Shown: positions 1 to 5,039 of the stretch, in pieces
How positions within the stretch are numbered: the stretch's first letter is position 1
How the letters are laid out: each line of letters begins with the position of its first letter
NCBI GenBank assembly: GCA_934463455.1
Contig: CAKSJU010000130.1
Span: 1 to 5,039, forward strand
Source of the DNA: an uncultured Clostridia bacterium
GTDB lineage: Bacteria; Bacillota; Clostridia; UBA1381
Reading direction: 5' to 3'
DNA: 5,039 nt
Position numbers and translations under genes: made by a program
The notes under the pieces: model-generated
Told to the model about the DNA's origin: nothing
The model's input: only the letters and a program-made list of their open reading frames with translations
The model's database searches: none

Positions 1-16
1 ATAAGAAATTCCGCAC

Positions 17-41
17 ATGCCGGCAGCTGTTTTGACGGCAT
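17..41. other. GC-rich stem-loop at the left edge of the window
   Basis: A perfect 6-bp inverted repeat, ATGCCG at 17-22 and CGGCAT at 36-41, encloses a 13-nt loop. It is not followed directly by a T-run, so alone it is not a classic terminator. It lies just before the repeat-terminator element at 42-69 and may belong to the 3' untranslated end of a gene left of the window. No coding region can be assigned to bases 1-41. Confidence 0.35.
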
Positions 42-69
42 AAAGTAGGTTATTGTAACCTTACTTTTT
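42..69 (+). terminator. Possible intrinsic terminator of an upstream gene
   Basis: The left arm AAAGTAGGTTA (42-52) pairs with TAACCTTACTTT (56-67) across a TTG loop (53-55), with one bulged T in the right arm. T residues run from 65 to 69. The stem is AT-rich but fits a Rho-independent terminator for a gene lying left of the window. The same dyad is copy 1 of a 32-bp tandem repeat, so it could instead be a protein-binding site for the promoter at 129-156. Confidence 0.45.
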
Positions 70-99
70 CTTATAAGTAGGCTATTATAACTTTAATTT
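43..99. repeat. Tandem 32-bp-period direct repeat upstream of the carbohydrate operon
   Basis: AAGTAGGTTATTGTAACCTTA (43-63, start AAGTAGG) recurs at 75-95 in the form AAGTAGGCTATTATAACTTTA, offset by exactly 32 bp. Over 25 aligned positions (43-67 and 75-99) I count 4 mismatches. Copy 1 is a good dyad (GGTTA-TTG-TAACC core); copy 2 has lost several of the paired bases. The block ends about 30 bp upstream of the -35 box at 129. A 32-bp period is close to three helical turns, which would put both copies on the same DNA face. It could be an activator site or a duplicated terminator. Confidence 0.6.
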
Positions 100-128
100 C
101 TTTGCGAGATTTTTTTCGTTTGAAAGTA

Positions 129-156
129 TTGACAAATGCAGTCTGTATGATAAAAT
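129..156 (+). promoter_or_regulatory. Sigma-A-type promoter of the GH110-like/GH42-like operon
   Basis: The -35 box is a perfect TTGACA at 129-134, followed by a 16-nt spacer and a -10 box TAAAAT at 151-156. Transcription would start near 163, giving a leader of about 30 nt before the ATG at 193. A T-rich tract at 110-120 lies where an UP element would be. TATGAT at 146-151 is another -10 candidate, but its 11-nt spacing is too short for the same -35 box. Confidence 0.65.
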
Positions 157-192
157 ATATCTGATAATTTAAAAATGAAAGGTGAATTTTAA

Positions 193-1848
193 ATGGAGGG
201 TATAAAAGTTACAATCCCGCAAAGTATCGGGGGAGCGGGGTATAATGTATCCGGAGCGGTTAAAGAGGCAATTTCAAAAATTAAAGCTGCCGGCGGCGGT
301 GAGCTTATTTTTGAAAAGGGTGAATATCATTTTTATGAAAAAGACACAGTAAAAAAATTTTTTGTCGTATCAAACAACAGCGCATGCGATAAAAATACGG
401 TTGCGCTTATTGAGGGAATAAACGGACTTACAGTGGACGGAAACGGCTCTGTTTTTGTTTTCCATGAGCTGGCGTTCCCGTTTATTGTTTCTCAAAGCAG
501 CAATATAGAAATTAAAAATATAATTTTTGACCGCGGGAGATATCCGCAGGCTATTATGAAGTTTTCCGATATGACGGATGACGGCTTTAAGCTTGAAATT
601 GATAAAAACAGAGATCCGTATTATGTCAAAGACGGCGCGCTTGTTTTTAAAAGAGATTGGGGAGAATACTCGGGACTTGACAGCATTTTCAGTATTCATG
701 CAACCGAAAGGCAGTCGGTGGAGTATCTGATTACGGGAGATTGCCGCGAATCGCATGATAATCTTCCCGCAAATTATGTTATGACCGACGCGGAAGAAAC
801 GGACGGAGGAGTATATTTTAAATACCGTACCGATAAAAAGTATAAATTTAACTTTAAAGACGGTGAAACCGTTACATCTATTCTGGACGGCAGACGGTAT
901 ATTGATGTGATATTCATTGAAAAATCAAGCAATATAAAAATATCCGATATAAAGGTAAGACGCGGTGTCGGAATGGGAATAGTTGCTCAGCTTTCACGCA
1001 ATATAGAAATTGATAATTTTTCAACCGATTCAAAATTTTACGGCGAATATTCGACACTGACCGCAGACGCACTTCATTTTGTTCATTGCAGCGGAAAGCT
1101 TGATATTCATAATTGCACAATTGAAAATACTTCGGATGATGCGATTAATATGCACGGAATGTACACAGTTATTGAAAAAACCGAAGAAAATGCAATATAT
1201 TCGCGTATTATGCATCAGGAGCAGAGAAAGTTTTTGCTGTACGAAAGCGGAGACAGGCTTGAAATTATTGATAATAACACATTTGAACGTGTATCGGAAT
1301 TTATTGTAAGCAATGCGGAGTTTATAGATGACGAGGGCGTTTGCATTAAAATTTTGGGACATTTTACAAAAAATGCGGAGCGGGCAAATGCCGGATTTTT
1401 GATTGAAATTCCGGATAAAATGCCGGATTTACATCTTTATGATAATAATTTTAATAATTTTCCGCATATGAGACTTTCCGGAGCAGGGAATATTTTGGTA
1501 GAAAACAATAAGCTTACAAGATGCTGTGCGGCACTTCTTGCAAAAGACCTTGCAAAGTATTGGTATGAATCGGGAAGAATCGGAAATCTGATTTTTCGGA
1601 ACAATTATCTTGATGATTGCAACAAAAGAGGCGGAGAAAACTTTATTTTAATCGATGTAGACGGGGTAGCAGCTGATAAATGCCCCAAAATACATAAAAG
1701 AATTGAAATTTCGGGAAATACATTTAAAAATATAAAAAAGCGGGCGATTTTTGCAGCCGGAGTTCAAGAGCTTGTTATAGAAAATAATACTTTTGAAAAT
1801 ATCACGGATGAGCTTATCGTAATTGACGGAAAAGTATCGGAGGAATAA
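193..1848 (+). CDS. GH110-like alpha-1,3-galactosidase family beta-helix protein
   Basis: A 551-residue right-handed beta-helix protein. Family GH110 enzymes are inverting exo-alpha-1,3-galactosidases that act on blood-group B and linear alpha-Gal structures or on related algal galactans. Residues 1-40 show the pectate-lyase-like opening with a GGG turn (GGGELIFEKGEYHF), and coil repeats of the type NIEIKNIIF recur to the end. Inserts at about 122-228 and 322-400 look like the small beta-barrels seen in GH110. The best family marks are TADALHFVHC (290-299), SDDAINMHG (314-322) and YWYESG (456-461). D292, D315 and D316 occupy the acid and tandem-Asp positions I recall for GH110, with the same 23-residue spacing. 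No signal peptide or membrane segment is visible, so the protein is probably cytoplasmic. AAAGGTG at 178-184 sits 8 nt before the ATG. Exact substrate is unknown; another alpha-galactoside or a divergent subfamily is possible. Confidence 0.78.
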   Translation: MEGIKVTIPQSIGGAGYNVSGAVKEAISKIKAAGGGELIFEKGEYHFYEKDTVKKFFVVSNNSACDKNTVALIEGINGLTVDGNGSVFVFHELAFPFIVSQSSNIEIKNIIFDRGRYPQAIMKFSDMTDDGFKLEIDKNRDPYYVKDGALVFKRDWGEYSGLDSIFSIHATERQSVEYLITGDCRESHDNLPANYVMTDAEETDGGVYFKYRTDKKYKFNFKDGETVTSILDGRRYIDVIFIEKSSNIKISDIKVRRGVGMGIVAQLSRNIEIDNFSTDSKFYGEYSTLTADALHFVHCSGKLDIHNCTIENTSDDAINMHGMYTVIEKTEENAIYSRIMHQEQRKFLLYESGDRLEIIDNNTFERVSEFIVSNAEFIDDEGVCIKILGHFTKNAERANAGFLIEIPDKMPDLHLYDNNFNNFPHMRLSGAGNILVENNKLTRCCAALLAKDLAKYWYESGRIGNLIFRNNYLDDCNKRGGENFILIDVDGVAADKCPKIHKRIEISGNTFKNIKKRAIFAAGVQELVIENNTFENITDELIVIDGKVSEE

Positions 1849-1850
1849 CA

Positions 1851-3764
1851 ATGTCGAAGTCATATAATATATTGAGAATACCGTACTTTATTGACGAAGA
1901 GGGCATGGAAGAGCAGCTTTTTGAAAGATTGAATAAAATATCGGGCGCAGTGGACGAGGTTATGTTTTTTAATCAAAGCACTCATGCGGTGCGTCCTGTT
2001 GAAGAAATGCAGGAGTTTTCAAAGCGCATAAAGCCTGTGCTTGAAAAAGTGAGAAAGACAGGCATTAAGGCAGGCTTGGATATTCTTTGCACTATAGGAC
2101 ATCACGGAGAGTATGTAAGTGATTTGGGGGATATGGATTATTTTTATGACAATCCCGAAACAGGGGCTTTGTGCATGAGAAGCCAAAAGACCTTAGATTA
2201 CATTAAGGAAATTTACAAGGCGGCGGCAAATGCTCTGCCCGACAGCATTTATATTGATGATGATATGGATTATCAGAGATGCGGATGCAAAAAATGTATA
2301 GAAAATTTCAAAAAAGAATATGACATAAAGCTTGCGGGAGAAACGTTGGAAGAGCTTCAAAATGACAAAAATGAAGAAATCAGAAAAAAAGTGCGCAGTG
2401 CATGGATAGATTATAATCGAAAAAGTATCACAAAGGTTTTTGAAGCAATAGAAAAAACGGTACATTCTGTTAATCCGAAAATTAAGCTTGGCTTTATGAC
2501 ATGCGTTGACGGAATGAGCGGTTTCGGAGAAAATGAATGGACTGAAGCTTTGTCGGCAGCAGGAAATGAAGTTGTACAAAGACCGGGAGGAGGAGCGTAC
2601 AGCGATAATGACATAAATGCGTTTATGACAAAGGCACACAATATCGGCAGGCAGATATGGGATACGCCGGAAAAATGTGATATTTATTCGGAAATAGAGA
2701 ATTTTCCGTATATGGTGCTGGATAAAAGTGTTCGCATGACGAGCTTTGAGGTTTTACTGTACCTTGCTGCGGGATGCAACGGAACAACCTATAACATTAT
2801 GTCGTGGGACGCAACCGATTTGCGGGAGTATGATAATTTAACGAACGGAATAGCAGAATTGAAAAAGCCGTCGGACAGTATTGTATCCGTTTTGGGAAAG
2901 GAAAAGGCAAAGGGCATAGGCATATATTTGAGGAATGATATAGTTATAGATTCGGGGAAAGAACATCTTGAATTTAATCCGAATTATCTGCATTTTGCGG
3001 ATGAGATTTACAATATCGGACTTCCTGCGGCTTACTCGAACGAAAATATATCGGTATATTTATTAAACGGAGCATTGGCAAATGACTATTCTGATGATGA
3101 ACTGAAGCACATTTTATCTGCGGGCGTATATATGGATGCCGATGCGCTTGATGTGCTGAACAAAAGAGGCTTCGGAGAATTTACAGGTTTTGAAAGCACT
3201 GCCGAATATAAGAAAGATACATATGAAAAGTATAGCAAACATTCTTTTAATCTGCAGGGAAGCTATAAAAGGAACGGACGCCAGACGTTTCCGTGGGGAA
3301 GACCTGCGAAGGTTATAAAAAAGACCTGCGAGGGTGCGGAGTATATTTCGGAGCTTTATAATTATGATAAAGAAAATCTCGGTGCGTGCGGCGGAATTTA
3401 CGAAAACAAATCGGGCGGAAGAGTGTGCGTATACGGATATTTTCCGTTTAATATGTGCAGCTCGTATCCGAGAAGCTTTCAGCTTAAAAATATAATGATG
3501 TGGCTTTCGAAAAATAGTCTGCCGGCATATGCCGCATCATTTAATAAGCTTGCGGTTTGGTGTCGCGGAGACGGAGCGGCGGTCGCAAACATATCGTTTG
3601 ATACAGCAAAAAATTGGACATTGTATGCCGAAAGCCGAAAAAAAACTCTTGATGTAATTTTGTGGGACGGGGAAAAGCTTGCGGAAAAATCGGCGGAAAA
3701 GGACGGAGATGTATATAAAATGCCGGATTTACCTCCGTTTACAATTGCATGGATGAAATTGTAA
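1851..3764 (+). CDS. Putative glycoside hydrolase, GH42-like three-domain architecture
   Basis: A 637-residue protein I cannot place in a characterised family. Eight plausible barrel strands can be followed from ILRIPYF (7-13) to GCNGTTYNIMSW (308-319), suggesting a (beta/alpha)8 catalytic domain. Residues about 350-450 (with SVYLLNGALA and HILSAGVYMDADAL) resemble the amidotransferase-like trimerisation domain of GH42 and GH164. The C-terminus (about 565-637) looks like a small beta-sandwich. CGCKKC (144-149) matches the CxCxxC zinc site after strand 4 in GH42 beta-galactosidases; C108 could be the fourth ligand. Strand 4 carries IDDDMDY (135-141) and strand 7 SEIENFPY (280-287), so catalysis probably uses an Asp of 136-138 and E281 or E283. 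There is no signal peptide, so it is probably cytoplasmic. GGAGG (1839-1843) lies inside the end of the preceding gene, whose stop is 2 nt before this ATG, implying translational coupling. The GH assignment is moderate; the substrate is unknown. Confidence 0.65.
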   Translation: MSKSYNILRIPYFIDEEGMEEQLFERLNKISGAVDEVMFFNQSTHAVRPVEEMQEFSKRIKPVLEKVRKTGIKAGLDILCTIGHHGEYVSDLGDMDYFYDNPETGALCMRSQKTLDYIKEIYKAAANALPDSIYIDDDMDYQRCGCKKCIENFKKEYDIKLAGETLEELQNDKNEEIRKKVRSAWIDYNRKSITKVFEAIEKTVHSVNPKIKLGFMTCVDGMSGFGENEWTEALSAAGNEVVQRPGGGAYSDNDINAFMTKAHNIGRQIWDTPEKCDIYSEIENFPYMVLDKSVRMTSFEVLLYLAAGCNGTTYNIMSWDATDLREYDNLTNGIAELKKPSDSIVSVLGKEKAKGIGIYLRNDIVIDSGKEHLEFNPNYLHFADEIYNIGLPAAYSNENISVYLLNGALANDYSDDELKHILSAGVYMDADALDVLNKRGFGEFTGFESTAEYKKDTYEKYSKHSFNLQGSYKRNGRQTFPWGRPAKVIKKTCEGAEYISELYNYDKENLGACGGIYENKSGGRVCVYGYFPFNMCSSYPRSFQLKNIMMWLSKNSLPAYAASFNKLAVWCRGDGAAVANISFDTAKNWTLYAESRKKTLDVILWDGEKLAEKSAEKDGDVYKMPDLPPFTIAWMKL

Positions 3765-3766
3765 AC
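3737..3766 (+). other. Stem-loop spanning the stop codon of the GH42-like gene
   Basis: GTTTACAATT (3737-3746) and AATTGTAAAC (3757-3766) form a perfect 10-bp stem with a 10-nt loop, and the TAA stop (3762-3764) lies in the right arm. The theme continues downstream: GTTTA (3773-3777) and GTAAAC (3780-3785) can form competing small hairpins. No T-run follows, so this is not a standard intrinsic terminator; it may block 3' exonucleases or mark the mRNA end. Confidence 0.45.
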
Positions 3767-3807
3767 TCTGCGGTTTAAAGTAAACAGAAGCATCCCGGCT
3801 TAAAAGC

Positions 3808-3836
3808 TTGACTTTTTTTAAAAAATGTATTATAAT
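3808..3836 (+). promoter_or_regulatory. Sigma-A promoter of ricT
   Basis: TTGACT (3808-3813) and a perfect TATAAT (3831-3836) are separated by the ideal 17 nt. Transcription should start near 3842-3844. The spacer has a run of seven T followed by A residues. No convincing terminator for the upstream operon lies before it, so read-through from that operon into ricT is possible. Confidence 0.85.
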
Positions 3837-3845
3837 TAACTATGC

Positions 3846-3861
3846 GGCGGGATAACGCCCG
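3846..3861 (+). other. Small 5'-terminal hairpin in the ricT leader
   Basis: GGCG (3846-3849) can pair with CGCC (3856-3859) around a 6-nt loop; CGGG (3848-3851) with CCCG (3858-3861) is an alternative. The stem begins 9 nt after the -10 box, essentially at the predicted 5' end of the mRNA. Only 4 bp pair, so stability is modest. Confidence 0.3.
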
Positions 3862-3873
3862 ACAAAAGCTTTT

Positions 3874-3879
3874 AAGGAG
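3874..3879 (+). promoter_or_regulatory. Ribosome binding site that fixes the ricT start
   Basis: AAGGAG lies 10 nt before the ATG at 3890. The in-frame upstream ATG at 3842 has no Shine-Dalgarno and coincides with the predicted transcription start, so the 16 extra residues it would add are not expected to be made. The protein from 3890 also begins directly with the conserved N-terminal strand. Confidence 0.85.
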
Positions 3880-3889
3880 AAAACTTGTA

Positions 3890-4765
3890 ATGGCAAAAGT
3901 TGTTGGAATAAGATTTAAACCTGTTGGTAAAATATATTATTTTAATCCTCTTGATTTTGATTTGAAATTCGGTCAGAAGGTGATAGTGGAAACTGCCCGC
4001 GGTATTGAAATGGGCACCGTGGCAATGTGTATTACCGATATTGCCGATGATAAAATAACAAAACCTCTGAGAGATATTATGAGGATTGCGGATAAGGAAG
4101 ATTTGAAAAAAGCCGAACAGAACAAAGAAAAAGAAAAAGAAGCTTTTAAAGTATGCAGCGAAAAGATTAAAAAACATAATTTGGAAATGAAGCTTGTAGA
4201 GGTGGAATACACCTTCGATTCATCGAAAATTTTATTTTATTTCACAGCAGACGGAAGAGTGGATTTCCGCGAACTTGTAAAAGATCTTGCGATTGTTTTC
4301 AAGACGAGAATTGAACTAAGACAAATCGGCGTAAGGGACGAAACAAAAGCCTTGGGAAGCATTGGCGTATGCGGACGCTCACTTTGCTGCTCGCAGTTTT
4401 TGGGAGAATTTGAGCCGGTATCGATAAAAATGGCAAAGGAACAGGGACTCAGCCTTAACCCGACCAAAATATCCGGTGCGTGCGGCAGGCTTATGTGCTG
4501 TCTGAAATATGAACAGAGTACTTATGAGGAGCTTTTGAAAAAAACTCCGCGGCAGGGCTCGGTTGTACAAACGCCTATGGGAAAAGGTACGGTTGAGTAT
4601 GTGAGCCTTTTAAAGGAAACTGTTCAGGTCAAGATAGAGAATGATAAGGAAAAGGCTTTGCAGACCTTTACAGCGAGCGAAGTTAAGCTTTTGAAACGTC
4701 CGAGGAAAAAAGATGTTAAGGAAGAAGAAAATTTTGATGAAGAAATTTTAAAAAACCTTGAATAA
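3890..4765 (+). CDS. ricT: RicT/YaaT, PSP1-domain Fe-S protein, RNase Y cofactor
   Basis: A 291-residue protein, close to the roughly 275 residues of B. subtilis RicT (YaaT). There RicT joins RicA (YmcA) and RicF (YlbF) in the cytoplasmic Y-complex, which carries [4Fe-4S] clusters, steers RNase Y cleavage of polycistronic mRNAs and influences sporulation, competence and biofilm formation. Counting from ATG 3890, the PSP1-type N-terminal region contains YYFNPLDFDLKFGQKVIVET. A charged helix rich in Lys and Glu (about 70-96) may be coiled-coil. The signature is two cysteine blocks: GVCGRSLCC (C161, C166, C167) and GACGRLMCC (C198, C203, C204), the family's cluster-ligand region. A beta-rich segment with GKGTVEYVSLLKETVQVKIE follows, then a basic stretch and an acidic tail. 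It has its own promoter, is unrelated to the glycosidase operon before it, and is followed by a ferredoxin gene. No ricA or ricF is visible in the window. Confidence 0.93.
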   Translation: MAKVVGIRFKPVGKIYYFNPLDFDLKFGQKVIVETARGIEMGTVAMCITDIADDKITKPLRDIMRIADKEDLKKAEQNKEKEKEAFKVCSEKIKKHNLEMKLVEVEYTFDSSKILFYFTADGRVDFRELVKDLAIVFKTRIELRQIGVRDETKALGSIGVCGRSLCCSQFLGEFEPVSIKMAKEQGLSLNPTKISGACGRLMCCLKYEQSTYEELLKKTPRQGSVVQTPMGKGTVEYVSLLKETVQVKIENDKEKALQTFTASEVKLLKRPRKKDVKEEENFDEEILKNLE

Positions 4766-4786
4766 ATTAAAAATGTGTGATATAAT
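4758..4786 (+). promoter_or_regulatory. Sigma-A extended -10 promoter of the ferredoxin gene
   Basis: TTGAAT (4758-4763), a 17-nt spacer and a perfect TATAAT (4781-4786) preceded by TGA, giving the extended TGnTATAAT form. The -35 box covers the last sense codons and part of the stop codon of ricT. Transcription should begin near 4793, leaving a leader of about 56 nt. No terminator separates ricT from this promoter, so some ferredoxin mRNA may also come from ricT read-through. Confidence 0.85.
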
Positions 4787-4795
4787 GTTCTTGTC

Positions 4796-4818
4796 GGCGT
4801 AAAATAATGTTTTGCGCC
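4796..4818 (+). other. First leader hairpin of the ferredoxin mRNA
   Basis: GGCGTAAAA (4796-4804) pairs with TTTTGCGCC (4810-4818) in a 9-bp stem with one T-G wobble and a TAATG loop (4805-4809). It starts about 3 nt after the predicted transcription start and abuts the second hairpin. As DNA it is also a 23-bp dyad just downstream of the promoter, which could be a repressor operator. The ATG in its loop (4807) opens in frame with the ferredoxin but lacks a Shine-Dalgarno. Confidence 0.6.
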
Positions 4819-4840
4819 TTCCTTAAGAACAATAAGGAGG
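4818..4840 (+). promoter_or_regulatory. Shine-Dalgarno-sequestering hairpin of the ferredoxin gene
   Basis: CTTCCTTA (4818-4825) pairs with TAAGGAGG (4833-4840) over 8 bp with one T-G wobble and a 7-nt loop (4826-4832). The right arm is the whole ribosome binding site AAGGAGG (4834-4840), 8 nt before the ATG at 4849. When folded it should hide the site from the ribosome. C4818 is shared with the first hairpin; dropping that one pair lets the two stems stack directly. Regulation by temperature, protein, small RNA or ligand is inference. Confidence 0.55.
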
Positions 4841-4848
4841 TGTATGTA

Positions 4849-5019
4849 ATGGCTTATAAAATCAGCGATGCTTGCATAAGCTGCGGCGCTTGTGCTTCGG
4901 AATGTCCGGTAAGCTGCATTTCGGAAGGCGACAGCTCATATGTAATAGATGCGAGCGCATGTCTCGAATGCGGTGCTTGTGCCTCGGTATGTCCGGTAGG
5001 TGCTCCGGAACAGGAGTAA
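4849..5019 (+). CDS. Clostridial-type 2[4Fe-4S] ferredoxin
   Basis: A 56-residue protein, the usual length of clostridial ferredoxins, which carry low-potential electrons in the cytoplasm between partners such as pyruvate:ferredoxin oxidoreductase, hydrogenases and Rnf-type complexes. Two CxxCxxCxxxCP motifs are complete: C9, C12, C15, C19-P20 and C38, C41, C44, C48-P49. By family rule, C9/C12/C15/C48 hold one cluster and C38/C41/C44/C19 the other. The two halves (CISCGACASECPV and CLECGACASVCPV) show the internal gene duplication. A ninth cysteine, C23, replaces the Ala common in CPVxAI. The start at 4849 is chosen for AAGGAGG 8 nt upstream and the typical MAYKI beginning; the in-frame ATG at 4807 would add 14 residues not expected in this family. 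It lies 83 nt after ricT and has its own promoter and a highly structured leader. The specific redox partner is unknown. Confidence 0.95.
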   Translation: MAYKISDACISCGACASECPVSCISEGDSSYVIDASACLECGACASVCPVGAPEQE

Positions 5020-5023
5020 TTTA

Positions 5024-5039
5024 AAAAAACAAAAAAGGG
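5024..5039 (+). terminator. Possible left part of a terminator, cut by the window end
   Basis: An A-rich tract ending in AAAAAAGGG follows 4 nt after the ferredoxin stop. This is the usual look of the left arm of a bidirectional A-stem-T terminator, but the right arm lies beyond the window, so it cannot be confirmed. Confidence 0.25.

Larger units (their letters stand above)
3799..3876. repeat. 11-bp inverted repeat flanking the ricT promoter
   Basis: CTTAAAAGCTT (3799-3809) is the exact reverse complement of AAGCTTTTAAG (3866-3876), with 56 bp between the arms. The left arm overlaps the start of the -35 box and the right arm includes the first bases of the ricT Shine-Dalgarno. A transcript starting at the local promoter lacks the left arm, whereas read-through RNA from the upstream operon would contain both. 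Confidence 0.5.

Noticed and set aside
1..48. Open frame from base 1 to a TAG at 46-48 as the tail of an upstream gene
   Set aside because: Only 15 codons are visible with no recognisable motif, and the segment contains a stable hairpin; it cannot be told from chance.
121..134. cre-like (CcpA) site TGAAAGTATTGACA overlapping the operon -35 box
   Set aside because: The outer bases fit the cre consensus but the highly conserved central CG is TA and dyad symmetry is poor. Carbon control is plausible for this operon but not shown by this site.
2193..2641. Reverse-strand open frames inside the GH42-like gene
   Set aside because: They have no recognisable domain, ribosome binding site or promoter and mirror the codon pattern of the clear + strand gene.
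3787..3819. Terminator between the glycosidase operon and ricT (AAGC...GCTT stem followed by seven T)
   Set aside because: The stem is only 4 bp and the T-run starts 12 nt after it, within the promoter spacer, so it does not look functional.
3842..3889. Longer ricT reading frame starting at ATG 3842, adding 16 residues
   Set aside because: This ATG coincides with the predicted transcription start and has no Shine-Dalgarno; ATG 3890 has AAGGAG at proper spacing and matches the usual N-terminus.
4807..4848. Longer ferredoxin frame starting at ATG 4807
   Set aside because: The ATG lies in a hairpin loop without a ribosome binding site, and clostridial ferredoxins begin just as the frame from 4849 does.
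1..5039. CRISPR array, insertion sequence, tRNA or rRNA
   Set aside because: I saw no regularly spaced repeats beyond the single 32-bp duplication, no transposase or terminal inverted repeats, and no tRNA cloverleaf or conserved rRNA stretches.

Overview
The window looks like chromosomal DNA of an AT-rich low-GC Gram-positive bacterium, most likely a class Clostridia member (Bacillota), possibly gut or rumen associated. The grounds are near-consensus sigma-A promoters, AAGGAGG-type ribosome binding sites, a RicT/YaaT (PSP1-domain) gene and a classic short clostridial 2[4Fe-4S] ferredoxin. The placement is inference; no marker here fixes a species. All four genes lie on the + strand.

Region 1 (1-192) is an intergenic stretch with a GC-rich hairpin, a 32-bp tandem repeat whose first copy is a dyad followed by T residues (terminator or operator), and a sigma-A-like promoter. 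Region 2 (193-3764) is a tight two-gene carbohydrate operon. The first gene encodes a cytoplasmic beta-helix protein of the GH110 (alpha-1,3-galactosidase) type. Two bases after its stop comes a 637-residue protein with a GH42-like three-domain layout, a putative glycoside hydrolase of uncertain family. Neither has a signal peptide, so they probably act on imported oligosaccharides; no transporter or regulator is in view.

Region 3 (3765-5039) is housekeeping: a 125-bp gap with a sigma-A promoter, then ricT, an Fe-S protein that in Bacillus subtilis works with RicA and RicF to direct RNase Y. A second promoter, whose -35 overlaps the ricT stop codon, then drives a 56-residue ferredoxin.

The most interesting non-coding structure is the ferredoxin leader. 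It folds almost entirely into two abutting hairpins, the second of which buries the whole Shine-Dalgarno sequence. Both the ricT and ferredoxin leaders carry a GGCG...CGCC stem starting exactly 9 nt after the -10 box. The most interesting coding content is the uncharacterised GH110-like/GH42-like pair, including a triple Asp where clan GH-A enzymes normally carry the catalytic Asn-Glu.
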